Shown here in pieces: positions 1 through 12,203 of a DNA stretch of 31,800 nt. Under the pieces are notes generated by a model, which had not been told where the DNA came from, made no database searches, and worked only from the letters and a program-made list of their open reading frames with translations. The number at the start of each line of letters is the position of its first letter. The first letter of the stretch is position 1. The DNA comes from Oppiella nova (lineage: Eukaryota; Arthropoda; Arachnida; Sarcoptiformes; Oppiidae), in NCBI GenBank assembly GCA_905397405.1, contig CAJPVJ010000218.1, positions 1-31,800 on the forward strand, in the 5' to 3' direction. The translations under genes were made by a program, and so were the position numbers.

Positions 1-48
1 TTTCAAGTGGCAGTAGTTTTTTAATTTGAATTATTTATTTCACATCAG

Positions 49-437
49 AATCGGTGAACGGAAAAGTAAAGGACTACCGGTTTATTCCGGACTTCCTGCC
101 AGTCAAGGGTCAGCCCCGATGTCTCGACAACTTGGAGTACCATCTGATGAATCGGGAGCACGAATACGTCAACTCAGTGCCCAACTCGCCGTTGGCAATG
201 CCCACCGGTTTGCCATTCACGCAGAATATGCATCCCATTCCCATACAGTCGAACCCCGCTGTAATGAACGGCAACTGCCCGCCAATGGTCCAGAATGCCA
301 TTGTGGGCACCCGTAGGGTCAGCGGCAGCGATATGGAGGAGAATATGTCTGACGATCACGAATATTACAACGAATTCGATAGACTTCAGAGGGAATTACA
401 ACCACTGAATCTGAGGAGGAATGAGACAACCGTTTAA
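49..437 (+). CDS. Last coding exon of a probable EGFR/ErbB-type receptor tyrosine kinase (cytoplasmic tail; 5' part outside window)
   Basis: The exon opens after a splice acceptor (CACATCAG, AG at 47-48). The first two bases finish a split codon, and reading then runs 128 codons to TAA at 435-437. No kinase domain is present, only a tail rich in tyrosine motifs. DNLEY resembles the NPxY-like sites of ErbB tails. EYVNSVP matches the pattern of the GRB2 site in EGFR (EYINQSVP), with a Y-x-N core. EYYNEF lies near the end. The protein ends RNETTV, a class I PDZ ligand (T at -2, V at 0); ErbB4 also ends in a PDZ ligand. In this family, phosphorylated tail tyrosines recruit SH2/PTB adaptors at the inner membrane face. 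The family call rests on these short motifs, so another receptor tail is possible; the exon itself is much more secure. Poly(A) signals AATAAA at 1121-1126, 1271-1276 and 1306-1311 are candidates for its 3' end. Confidence 0.62.
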
Positions 438-1599
438 TACTGTTAAAGGTTTTACGAAAATGAGTTTTGTTGTTGTATTTGACAAATAATAGTAATTATT
501 GTAAAAGTGTGTGTTTTTTGTTGTGATCCACTAATTCTCAAAGAGATATTTATGTTCAATACAAGGAGATAATGATTTTAATGCTATATATTTTTGTACA
601 TAAGATTATATATAGTTATATATAAATGAATCGACGAACAAATGATATGTTTTTTATATATAAATATATTATACATATTTAATAATGATTTGCCAAATAT
701 ATAATATAAGTTATATAATATAATATTATATTCGCGTTAGATTTTTGTGTCTTAACACTAAGCTGTGTCCATTTTCGCGATCATCGACTTTTTTGACTCA
801 CATTTCTCTGTAAATTATTTATTAAATAGCATTCATTTCATTAATTCTCTGTCAAAACGTCTAAAAACATGAAAAGTTTTCGGTGTAAATGAGTTCTCCT
901 TTTATTCGCTTATAATCGAGAAAAAGTGTTTTAATTATGTTTAAAATGATTGAGAATATGGCAAACGAATTGAGAAAAGCATCGAAACCTTCTCATACAA
1001 CTGACAAAACTATTTTTTTAATAACTTTAATATTTAATACTATTTTGTTTGTTGAGTGCCATAGTAATAGACTTAAAAATTAATTGCCTTTAATAAGAAT
1101 TTTGTGCTATTTTTGAAAGCAATAAACATAAACCTGTGATCTCTTTATAACTCTAAACTATAGTTTTAATATGAATTTTTACAAATTTTTTATATAACTC
1201 TTCTTTGTCTCTCTTTTTTATACAAATGACAACTTTTTTTATATAACTTTTGTGTTCTTAACATTTTGTAAATAAAATCATATAAATATTTTGTATAAAC
1301 GATATAATAAAGTAATTTGAAAAATTTAAAAATTCGTATTTATTTGTTATATCGACTAAATTGGCTTAGTATAGCATGTTGATGTATACGGGTAAAATAT
1401 TTATATATAATTTGGTGTGATAAACATAAAAGTATAAAATGTTTATTAATCATAATTAAGTTTATCAAAGAAATTAATTGTCACTTAATATCAGTCCAAT
1501 AAAAATGTTATCTTAATTATTAAATTGAAAGCTACTGAAGACGTGATTATTTAATCGCAAAATTTTCATAAATTAACAAAAATTAACTTATTTTATATG

Positions 1600-1643
1600 C
1601 AGTACAGTACAGTATATACTGTAGTACTGTATCTTACTGTACT
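1600..1643. repeat. Imperfect palindrome built of GTACAGTA/TACTGTAC words
   Basis: CAGTATATACTG (1610-1621) is a perfect 12-bp palindrome. It is flanked on both sides by CAGTAC/GTACTG words, so the whole 44 bp is nearly self-complementary. No flanking target-site duplication is obvious. Confidence 0.6.
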
Positions 1644-2070
1644 GACTTGAGAGATATAATTTTATTAAGTTTAGCGTTAAGTTAATCTAAATAGCAACAA
1701 AAATTTAATAATGTTATTAATACAAAAATATATAATTAAAGGTATAATATTATAACTTATTTACAAATGCTCACATTTAGTAAATCTTTATTATAAACAA
1801 ATTCATTATTTGATCATCATATTAAACTCATTTAATAATTTATGAAGCCAGTAATTATTTTAAGTTAAATATTATCTGGGTTGTATAATTACAATTTCAT
1901 AAATATACTAAGTACACTTTGAATTAATTTACACTATTTAATCTTAGTGTTTATGTAAAATCTCTGGATATCTACAGTACAAATATACTTTATGTTAATG
2001 AGCATGCATATTTTACAGAATATTCTTGCTTCTATATAATTTAGTAAAATTTTACAATGCTGGATATTAA

Positions 2071-2087
2071 TACTGTATTGTACAGTA
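2071..2087. repeat. Perfect inverted repeat TACTGTA-ttg-TACAGTA
   Basis: Two 7-bp arms lie 3 nt apart. The right arm is part of TTGTACAGTA (2078-2087), a 10-mer found again at 2671-2680, 14074-14083 and, inverted, 2825-2834. Confidence 0.65.
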
Positions 2088-2269
2088 GAGAATTCATAAA
2101 ATATACTAAATGTGGACATATTTTGTGTTAAATAGTTCCTTGGAAGTCAATTTTTATACAAATTTACTTATTTTTTTTAAATATTATTAAAATAATAATT
2201 TAAAAAAGTTAATGAATTGAAATTCAAAAAGCATTTTATCATTTCAGAATATATTATATTTGTACTCAT

Positions 2270-2330
2270 AAAATAAAATAAAATAATAAACATAAAATAT
2301 TTTATCATCAAATAAAATAATAAAAATATG
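2270..2330. repeat. ATAAA-type low-complexity tract
   Basis: AAATAAAATAATAAA-like units recur twice within about 60 bp, around 2272-2290 and 2310-2325. This is simple sequence with no coding sign. Confidence 0.5.
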
Positions 2331-4276
2331 GAACTCAATAGGCTAGCTAAAACTAAATTTTAAAATAGTTAAATATTTTTGAGAGTTATTCTTTGAATTT
2401 AATGACAATTTCTTAGTTGTGAAATGACCACCATTTGTGAATTGACTAGAGCCTCAATTAGATACAACAATACTTTGGCTTAAAATTAAATGTTTTAAAA
2501 TTATTAATATACTATAATTACATATAAAATTATCTTACTATTATTAATTGTCAATTGTGCTAGTATAATTGAGTAATCTAATATAGAATCTAGAGAATGT
2601 ACATCAAGACATGCATCCAGACATTGACTAAATAGAAAGATCATCAAGGAGGGCCTATAGTATCAGAATATTGTACAGTAGTCTATATTCCGTTATATGC
2701 CATACACACATTTCAGTATCTGTATTTTTAGCATGATAAATAAAAATTAAATGTGGGTTTACAAACATGGATATAAAATGATTTCTGAAAATAAATAAAA
2801 ATAAAAAATAATATTCCTATACACTACTGTACAATAATGTAAATTATTTATATATCAAATTTATTAAAATTGATTTCATAAATTATAAATCACAGTATTT
2901 GGCATTCGTTTTATTATAGTAAAAAGGGTAACAATTTGGTTGTGTTTTAATTAAATTTACACTCAGATTATAAGTAAGGTCTAAACATCCGGTCATCACT
3001 TTTTAAAGAGTCCTTTCATTTGAAGGCCAATGTTTTTTGGGATATATTTAGTGTATTATTACGGAATGTTATCATAAAAATTTAAGACATTAGTTTATTT
3101 ATAATTTATAGCATATTTTAACATAAAACGAGACACAAAAATGCAGTCATTAGTCGCGTTTGAATCATTTATTTGTTATATTTAATATATAGTCTTAGGC
3201 TATAAATAGAAAGGTAAATAATTAAAGAATAAATAATATAGCTTATGAATAAATTCAGATTTTAAAATCAATGTATTCAAACAAGTACATTAAATTTGCA
3301 GCAAAACAAATAATTTTATAAAATATTCATTATTCATGTGAATAACTGTGAAATCATAATAAATAGATTGAAATGAATTTGATAGCAATATAATAAGCGC
3401 CCATAAATTCTACAGATGTCTGTAATTAACAATTGAAATGAAAGATTAATTAGTTTTATAAATACTTAATATTCGCAAACATTTTGATACTTCAGTATAT
3501 ACTGTATATATAAAATCAAATTTCGTGATTCCTTATAACGATTGAAAAGCGAGTTCAAAATAGCTCTCAAAAAATATTTAATGAATTCCGGGAAGTTTTG
3601 TGACTTTAGTGTAAATATAGAATAAGAAAGTGTTGTAAAAAATATATACTCTTAACTCAATTGACTTTTATTTCATTAAATACTAAATAATTTAATAATT
3701 AATATGACAAACAATAAATGAAAGACTCTTATATAAAAAGTTAAACTCGCAAAAAAACATTAATAATTTGAGAGCTCAGTTGATATGATGCTTAAGGTCT
3801 GGGAAGCAAAGGGTGGGGGAAAGGGATGAGAAGAGAGAAAGAGAGAGTGAATGGGAATTATTGGTATTATCGCTGAATAGGTGTGCATATAGTCTTACAA
3901 AGGGCTCGGATGGCTGTCAGCCGGGATTTGACCAAATAATTATTGAATATGATTAATGATTACCAAACAACAGACAAATTTCTAGCACTCATATCTATCT
4001 CGCTTTACTCACACTCACTCACTATTGTGCAAAAGTCTCCCCGCCTTAGCTAAGAGTTAGCATTTCAGGTGAGAAAATAATGGAGAATAATGCACCTGCA
4101 CTTCGATCAATGCATACATGATTACCACTGCCTCTCACTTTCTAGTAGTTTGTGCTGCTCTACAATCACAACTAACGGTGCACTTCACTACAGTATACCA
4201 TTGCATAGATACATGCAGATAGAGTACAGATCCGGCGGTAGACTATCATACAAAGTATAGTAGAGTAGGGGTTGAG

Positions 4277-4302
4277 GAGAGAGAGAGAGAGAGAGAGAGA
4301 GA
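4277..4302 (+). repeat. (GA)n microsatellite
   Basis: About 13 uninterrupted GA units. Confidence 0.95.
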
Positions 4303-4911
4303 CTCAACTCATGCCATATAGTCTGCACTGAGAAGAGAGCAGTCGTTACTTTTTATGACAATACAAATTGAAATGATGGTAAGGCATCAAAAATAAGAGT
4401 TTAGTCACCAGTGAATACAATTAGCGTATATATGGATATCAGGGAGATGTGTATCACACTCATAACTATTGAGCCCTACATTGGATTAACTATACATTGA
4501 ATTTATTTTTTTCGTACAATTCTAATGTAATAGAGTTAATATAAGTTGGATTTTTCAATGCTGTAAACAATATATTTGAGTTTAAAAGCGTTTAAAAGAC
4601 ATTGCGAATAGTTTTGAAAAAAGTATATTTCTCGGGTAATGCCATATATTGTGATAATATTAGATGTAATCTCAATATTAAGACTTTGTAAGTGTTGTGT
4701 CGGTTGTGTTGCCCTCCCGTTTCGCGCATCTCTTATAGGATTGGTTGCAATGGTTTGCGAATTCAGTGGGGAATACACACAAACATACGAGCGTTTGGAT
4801 AACATGATTGAGTTTTGAATATTGCATGAGTTCAGCATCTCTTCTGCTCTGAATAGCTCCGTATATACTGTATATATCTATTGCTCAACATATACTTCAT
4901 ATAATACCGGA

Positions 4912-4930
4912 GCCAAAGCCAAAGCCAAAG
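4912..4930 (+). repeat. GCCAAA short tandem repeat, three units
   Basis: GCCAAA is repeated three times in tandem and followed by G. Confidence 0.9.
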
Positions 4931-5169
4931 TCTAGCGCTGCAGCAGCCGATGTGCTCCACAACGCAATCTTAACTCAATTTGTGCTCTTTTGCAATGTTT
5001 CCCAAACGTAACATTTATAACATGACATGAAAAGTGGCAGCACATAAAACAGCCGTTAGACACAACCCAACAACACAACAAATTTTAATTCATTTCACTA
5101 TTTACTGCTCAAACATTTTTTTGTTTCCCTCTAATTGTTCGCTGTATATGATTAGACGCGATGAGACCA

Positions 5170-5191
5170 TCTCTCTCTCTCTCTTCTTCTT

Positions 5192-5231
<40 letters not shown>

Positions 5232-5269
5232 TCTTCTTCTTCTTCTTTCTCTCTCTCTCTCTCTCTCTC
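5170..5269 (+). repeat. (TC)n / (TTC)n polypyrimidine tract, about 100 bp
   Basis: TC repeats are interrupted by TTC and TTTC units, giving a pure pyrimidine strand of about 100 nt. In other frames it reads as poly-Ser/Leu or poly-Arg/Glu, which explains the spurious frames here. Long GA/TC tracts can bind GAGA-type factors in arthropods; any such role here is inference. Confidence 0.95.
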
Positions 5270-8007
5270 GACGTTACTATCACTATATCCGATAAACATT
5301 AGTCTTTCTCATCTCATAGTCTGTCCAACAATTAAAATCTTAATTAAATCTGCGATAAAATCAACGCTCGCTTCAGTTCTTAATAATATTTGAGTTGTTT
5401 TTTAAGAACATATCAAACAAATGAGTGCAAAAACATCTGCAAAGTGACTGTCAGTGCGTTGATTGAGTGAAAAGTAAAGTATTTCTCATCGTTGTTTAAG
5501 TTATAGTCAATAGATATACTAGTTTTGGTCAATAGTTATTTTGATAATATTTTTTGTGATGATTATGACAATTCAAAGCCAAACTTATGTGCTTTAGGGC
5601 GTAGTGTATATATACTACACTGTAAAAAATATATACATTATAAAGAGTGAGTGTATGGTGTGTAGTGTACTGTTAGTGTTCAGTGTATATGAATGTAGTG
5701 CTAACCACCACAACGCAGATGTTTCAATGGTTTAGTTTTTTTTCATTACTATTACTGAGGAGACTGTAGTGCACTGTAGAGTAGATGAGAATAAAATTGT
5801 TTTTGTGAGTCGAATGCGTGAGAGCTCTTCCACGAGGTATAGACCAGTATATCATTAGTCGTAACCTTTCGCTCGTAATGTTTGGCTCACTATAACACAA
5901 ATGATAGCCTTTTTCTCTGCGCTAAACCCTATGTTCCAAACACTCGTCAGTGTTTTGTAGTGAGCGCTGGGCTTATAGTGGTGTAACTCACGCACAGTTA
6001 GCTCTAGAACTTTACTTTTCGATCTGAGAAATGTTGATTGGATTCTGCATTGCATTAATTCATGAATAAATAAATTCAAAGTATAATAAGTCACCAACAA
6101 ACTACAACTAAATCTCTGTGATTCTGTACAATAGGGGTTAAATGAATACGAATTTGACACAACAAAACACATTTCCATTCTTATATTGTAATTATTTGTT
6201 TGAATAACTATTTAATTATGACTTTTATTTTTTCATGGTTCATGGCATTAAGAAAAATGTTTTATTAATTAAATAAAAAATCAAGTAATAAATGTTTGAA
6301 TAGGGTGTACGGTATTGTGTCTAAGGGAATAGTTAAACATACATTTTATTTCTAAATACAGTAAAAATTGAAGTGAATATGAACTGAAAAATGAATAGCT
6401 TTTGTTGATCTGTGAGTAATTACTTAGAAGTAGTAGTATTTGATAAATTGAGTGAATATATTGTCAAAATTGTAATCTTTTAATGCTTATTATTTAGTGT
6501 ATGAGTGTACAGTATATGGTGTATATCCAGTGGTATCCACTCGGGAGTCAATATATACGCTATATTCACAATGTTATGAAAGAACATAATGTCATAAATT
6601 GTTATTATTATTAGTATTTTAATTCATTGTATAAGCAGTATATGAGTGGAGCAGTCATAGAATAGGGCTATTGTGCGAGCAGTTTATATAGAGTATCGCA
6701 TATATACTGTAGTGTTGTGTGAATGGATGGAGAGGTGAATAGAGTAGTGAATGAGTGTAATAGTGATAGTGATAGTTGTCTTACTTTGTATGACTTGACC
6801 CTCCGCTGCGTTGGGGGAGAGGAGCCCAGAGGCCAGAGAGGCGCGAGTGTGTAATGCCTGCCAACGTATCTGTGCCCTACACTGCCGTCACAATAGCCGT
6901 TCACTACTGTTCATTGGATTAACAATTGAACATTAATCCATATGTTCCGTATGTATCATTTGGTGAATCCTTGGCAGCACTTATACTCCAGAGAATTAAG
7001 ACAAACACAAAGCGATGGACAGTTTGATGCGGAGGAGAGTGAAAGGGAGAGCGAGTGGAGAGATAGGCATAGAGTTTGCCAGTGTTTGCAGTGTTGGGCC
7101 AACTGTTGCAACACTAAACAAAGCAAATCAGTGATGAGCTATAATGCAATTTCCGTGTCCAACGCCAATGAGCCAACATTTCAAATGATTAGGACTAGTG
7201 TTAGTCAAGTGAAGCCATACTAGCGCTCATTCACACAATAGCACCACTAATGTGCCATTGAATGGCATGGAATGCCATTTGCAACAAAATATATGGTTAT
7301 AATGTATGGTTCCGTTTGTGTCCCAAACTCTTATTAGCTCTTATGCTCTAAATTGCTATTTATTTCTGTATAACTGTATACACACTGTGTGTCTCAGATG
7401 CTGTCACTCGGAGAACAAATGAAAATATTTTAATCTTATGTAATGAGAAGTGTGTGGAGACGAGAGAGAAAACAAGAAGGAGAGGGGCAGTGATGGTAAG
7501 GGAGAGGCAGAGGAGAGGGCGGAAGTAAAGATTGAGATAACTATTTGTTGGGTATTAATGCGTGCATTGAGTGCATGACAATTATGTGTTTGCACAAAAA
7601 GATCACTCAAAATAGCAATTATATTAAATTAAGTGCGAGTAACACAAAATGACATTAAATGCAATAATAGATGACTACTTGATGAGACACTCCATACCAC
7701 TCCATGCACTCCATAACCCATAACCCTATTGTGAATCTATACGTCGAGTGCGATATTTATTCATTGCATTCATACAACGAAAAACCATAGCATTCATTGC
7801 ATGCACTTGTGTTGTGTGTTGTCTGCAGGTATGGCCTATACTTGGCTCCCATTGGCTCAGTGAAGAGTGGAGGCTCTGCATGTAGTCAACGGGCATGACT
7901 GCCAGCACTTCATCCCAAATATCTATCAGTTCTCTCATCTTCAAGTCTAAAATGCATTAGATTTTTGTCAAACAGTGAGTTTCACTGCAATATTTATATA
8001 CGATATT

Positions 8008-8184
8008 ATGAATAATACTCTAATCAAGACAACAAGTCCTAACTCGTGTTTCGCGACCCAATCTGTCGGTTCCCCCTCTCGTACGTTCTCACCTCCGTCT
8101 CCATACACTCCTACGACTATTCATCACAGAGATATGAGAAGACACTGTCCATCGATGACTCCTAACCCTCATCACACTTCTCCG
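8008..8184 (+). CDS. acj6: Candidate first coding exon of the POU-IV gene (POU-IV box)
   Basis: ATG at 8008 opens 59 codons ending in ...NPHHTSP, followed by a strong donor (CCG|GTAAGA at 8185). The exon ends in phase 0 and the next exon at 9550 (CCAG|AGC) also starts in phase 0. SCF-x(9)[10 protein letters not shown](7)[13 protein letters not shown] parallels the N-terminal SCFPGRYSPSYR-x(4)-MRRCMPNP stretch I recall for fly Acj6. The start is less sure: the same frame is open back to 7975, and an acceptor-like AAACAG ends at 7975. Confidence 0.75.
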
Positions 8185-10737
8185 GTAAGAGATAACACAC
8201 ATACAAACACACACTTTCTCTCTCCCATACATATCCCAATCAAAACCAATTCCTTATTTATTGCAATGAGATCTCTGGTCTCGCAAAACATATCTTAAGC
8301 TCAAAATGTGAGCCATAAGTGGTTCGCAATAAATTTTTGCGTGTTTTTAACGCATCAGTAATTATGACATCAATTACTATGAGATAAGAGTTTTTGAACA
8401 AAAAACAAACTTACGATTCATGAGCGATGAGTGCGTTTCTGCCCCTCAAATGGCACTTTGCGGCAGTGCTCGCGCGATACATCCACGTCTTGAAAGTGTT
8501 AAGTGAGTGGCGTTTTTAGGTCCCGTTCCCTATCCGTTACCATTCACACGGTGCGTCTGGCGAGGGATGTGGTGGCAACTAATGCCTGTGCTCGCACTTA
8601 TATATGTGCTCCGACGTGTTGGTCTGGTGTCTGCATGATTTTTGCATGGCTTGTATGCCTTTATAAACTATTTAAAAGTTTTCTGCTTTTGCTTCTAAAA
8701 GAAAATGAGGCACTGGTTATAGCACCGCTGGTATGGCACTGGTAGGTAGAATGTGGAAAGTACATGCACTGCGTGTCTGGTTGGGTGTGTGTGTCTATAA
8801 TCTATGATTAGAGAAATATTTTATTTATTAATTGGGGTCTGGGCTCTACACTCGGTTCATGTTTTTATAATGTGCACAAAAAGTGAATTGCATTATATAT
8901 GGCGCTCTTTAATAATTAAATGGTATTTTCTAAATAGGAATACCATTCAAACACATCTCTCATAGCAATGCCAACACAACACGACTGAACACAAGTAGTA
9001 CTCTATTTGCATATTTGTGGTGTATATGTGACTTACTGTATGCCAGTGTATGGATAGGTATATGTTTTTATGAATTATTAAATGCAACGCTTTGGGCGAC
9101 AATAGAATAGCTCTATTCAAGCGATTCATATATGGACTCAAATGAGAGACTCAATTGATTCAAAACTAAATGCTTTCATATTTATAGCCAGTATTTTGTT
9201 TTATTTTCAAATTATGAATTAATTAAATGCTCGCATCAAATCAAATACACTGTATTATAGTATTATACGATTGGGTGCTTATCAGAGCAGAGATTCGCCG
9301 GCAAAACCAGTGCCTCTTATCGCCACACGTACGCCACGACTCCCGGCGTACATACAGTTAGACTCAAACTTATCGCAGATTACTTGATATGCAAGCCATG
9401 CACTCCGTATAACTCATCGATCAAAGTAGCAATTAATGCAAATTAATAGCTATAATACATACGATTCGCTTCACTCTCGCATAACTGTGCGGTAATGCGC
9501 TTCTCATGTGTATTGTCTCTCTCCGATTGTGTGACACAATCACTGCCAGAGCTCTACCAATATCTTCGCGGCCGCGGGTCTGGACGCGGCGGCCGCTGAA
9601 CTGCACGACCTCAGCAGTCGCAACCAGGCCAACATCAAGCCCGACATGTCGTCCATGGCCTACCACCACCACATGATGCAGAGTCGACAGCACCACCCGT
9701 CGGAGATGCACGAGTTCCTCACCGCCGATCCCATGTCGGCGTCGCTGCCGTCGGCGCTAGGCTTAGCCCAGGCGTCCGACGCCTCCCACCATCCGGGGTC
9801 GTCGTCCAGCGCTCAACTGCACGCGCCTTCCGCTCTATACTCCGCTCATTCACATCATCACAATCCTATGAATGGTTGTTATCATTACCGCATATATTCA
9901 CGTCGTGTTTGTCTTAATGAGTAATTAACGAGTCGTTTATTACCACGCAGTCAATGGTATGATTCCTGGTCTCCATCATCAGCAATTAGCGAGTCATCAA
10001 ATGCAGAACCCCTTTCATCATCACCCCCACCATCACCAGCCACACCATCCCCACCATCACAGCCCATTCGCCACGGCATCGCCGCATCACGTCTCGGCCG
10101 ACCCCTCACTATTAGACGCCGATCCGCGAGAGCTCGAGGCGTTCGCCGAGAGATTCAAACAAAGGAGAATCAAATTAGGAGTAACTCAGGCCGATGTCGG
10201 CAAGGCTTTGGCCAATTTGAAGCTTCCAGGAGTCGGTTCCCTCTCTCAGAGCACTATTTGCCGGTAAATCATATATTGTTTGCTATTTTCCCAAAACTAG
10301 TTGTGTATAAAAAACCGAGAGATATAATGATTAAACGATTGACTCAATGATTGATTGATGGGAATAGGTTTGAGTCGCTGACTCTGTCACACAATAATAT
10401 GGTGGCACTGAAGCCAATACTTCAGGCCTGGCTCGAGGCGGCCGAAGCACAGGCCCGGAAGAACCGGAACAACAACCGCGAGGGCGGACCCGATCTCTGC
10501 GTTCTTCCCTCCAGTGATAAGAAGCGGAAGCGGACGTCAATCGCGGCCCCAGAGAAGCGGTCACTCGAGGCCTACTTCTCGGTGCAGCCGCGACCGTCCG
10601 GCGAGAAGATCGCTGCCATCGCCGAGAAGTTAGACCTGAAGAAGAATGTGGTGAGGGTTTGGTTCTGCAACCAAAGGCAGAAGCAGAAGCGCATGAAGTA
10701 CTCGGCGGTGAACGGCCCGGGAGGTCAGCAACAGTAA
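8008..10737 (+). CDS. acj6: POU class IV homeodomain transcription factor (acj6 / unc-86 / Brn3 orthologue)
   Basis: Coding exons: 8008-8184, 9550-9874, 9951-10263 and 10368-10737 (394 aa). Introns have GT-AG ends and every join keeps frame. Order: short N-terminus with a POU-IV-box-like [10 protein letters not shown], then NIFAAAGLD, a His-rich linker (about 190-205), the POU-specific domain (about 225-299, from [12 protein letters not shown]) and the homeodomain (about 323-382) with recognition-helix motif [29 protein letters not shown] spans an intron, and [17 protein letters not shown] is the class IV signature. The tail MKYSAV resembles vertebrate POU4F3. The family consists of nuclear DNA-binding selectors of sensory and other neuron identity. 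The POU and homeodomain exons are certain. The first exon is likely, and further 5' or alternative exons could lie in the large upstream region. Confidence 0.95.
8185..9549 (+). other. Large intron of the POU-IV gene
   Basis: It runs from GTAAGA to ACTGCCAG, 1365 bp, against 76 and 104 bp for the other two introns. It holds one 7-bp-stem hairpin (9329-9351) in a locally GC-richer patch. I see no alternative exon with the RAEALAAVDI-type motif. Confidence 0.7.
9329..9351. other. GC-rich hairpin inside the POU-IV gene intron
   Basis: GTACGCC (9329-9335) and GGCGTAC (9345-9351) pair perfectly across a 9-nt loop. The surrounding 9290-9360 is notably GC-richer than the rest of the intron. Function unknown. 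Confidence 0.55.
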
Positions 10738-12201
10738 GCCATTTAGTCGATTAGAGAGAAAAAGTGAAATAATAATAATAATAACTAAGACTTTAAATAT
10801 GAAAATACTTTTTATTGACAAATAATGCATTACTTTATAAATTAAGGCATTTTAAAATTTATGGAAAAACAATTGAATGCGATTATTATAGTTGTAATAC
10901 TAATAATACAAATCTGAACCCGAAAATAATGTTTGCCAAACAAATTTTAATCAATGATTTAAATGATCTAATCATACAATCAGACAATATTTAAAACGTT
11001 GTGTAAACTTCTTATGTTGTTTTCAAATCCTAATTACATTATATTTACCCGAATTGTTGTCAAATTGAAAAAAACACTGTACTCTATGTAATGTATATAA
11101 TGTATGAAAAATAATGAAATAATGATATAATGCTCATACGAACAAATACACTGACAATTAGTCATTCAATACTGTTTGGAGTATGTGGTGTATGTGCACC
11201 TGCATCTCCCAGCATATCACCTCCCGGTGCTATACAACCGGGTAAATGGTTTCGTTGATTGAGAGCCAACGCAAAAAGAGCGGGCGATATGTGCGGCCGC
11301 ACGCAATACGCGTGCCGTTAATATATGTGACAATACATGCATTGGATTGCATTCACTGGACGCGTGTCACTCCAGTCCTCCACTAATTGAATCAATGCTT
11401 TCCATTCACTACATATCCAAACAAAACCCAGTTATAGGCTCTCACTGTTTGATGGCAAATGCATTTGACAAAAAGGCTCAGGTGCTCATACATCCAGTGC
11501 TCATACATCTCATGCCATTACTATTGTACACTCTAATGTCCACTCTTCCCCAGTTTCCATACATCACTAACATTACGGTTATTGATATACGGAATAACGA
11601 AATTAATTTCACTTAAATTATGTGAACAACCAATTATTGATTACACCTCTCAGTCCACTCTAACCATTGTACTCAATGATTGATAGCCTAGTATTTATAT
11701 TTATATCATTTTGTTTGAGTTTTGTTTTGAAATTAAACTAAAATTAAAATGACTCTATATGTGAGTTGTGTTTTCCAAAACAATAATTATTTCCATCAGT
11801 TCTCTAACTCTCACTCCAATCCCTGTGCTGTACATCACAAAACAAATTGCAATTTCTCCGAAAATATATACCGGTGTGTATGGCATACAGTACACACGTA
11901 TATGTTATATAAGTTATATAACGGATTAGTAGATGGAAAGGAAACACAAATTCAATTGAAGTGTTTCTCATTATGGTTGATGTGAGAGCTCGACCGCTAA
12001 ATATGTGGCCAAACATTTAATCAAGAAGTGCCCGTCATTGCCATCATTGCCATCATCATCAATGCCATCATGTAATACAGTATTTTAGTAGACAATAGAG
12101 TGGGACCGCACCTATTCCTCAGCACAACCACACCCGAAGGGTGAATGAGTGGTGGTGTGAGTGAGACGTTACACATGAGAGAGTCAGTCGACGAGAGAGA
12201 C

Positions 12202-12203
<2 letters not shown>

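Larger units (their letters stand above)
438..3780. other. AT-rich non-coding stretch downstream of the receptor exon
   Basis: The first part should be the 3'UTR of the receptor gene. Beyond that I see only AT-rich sequence: TA-rich runs at about 600-735, poly-A/T tracts and ATAAA-like low complexity. No open frame longer than about 60 codons looks coding. Short GTACAGTA/TACTGTAC words recur and are listed separately. Confidence 0.7.
3781..8007. other. Non-coding region upstream of the POU-IV gene, with microsatellites
   Basis: Base composition is less AT-extreme than in the stretch to the left, with GA- and TC-rich tracts, GTGTA-rich runs (about 5590-5700 and 6490-6730) and many TATA words. 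It probably holds 5' regulatory sequence, and perhaps untranslated or undetected 5' exons, of the POU-IV gene. None of the longer frames shows a protein family I recognise; most depend on low-complexity sequence or non-ATG starts. Confidence 0.55.

Noticed and set aside
4536-4838. 100-codon minus-strand frame
   Set aside because: No domain or start context. It lies in AT-rich, microsatellite-containing sequence and is of a length expected by chance.
5034-5393. 119-codon frame over the TC tract (and its antisense)
   Set aside because: It exists only because a 100-bp TC/TTC repeat reads as Ser/Leu on one strand and Arg/Glu on the other. There is no ATG context or domain.
6942-7223. 93-codon plus-strand frame upstream of the POU-IV gene
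   Set aside because: The composition looks partly coding-like, but there is no recognised motif, no supported splice context and no match to the POU-IV N-terminus.
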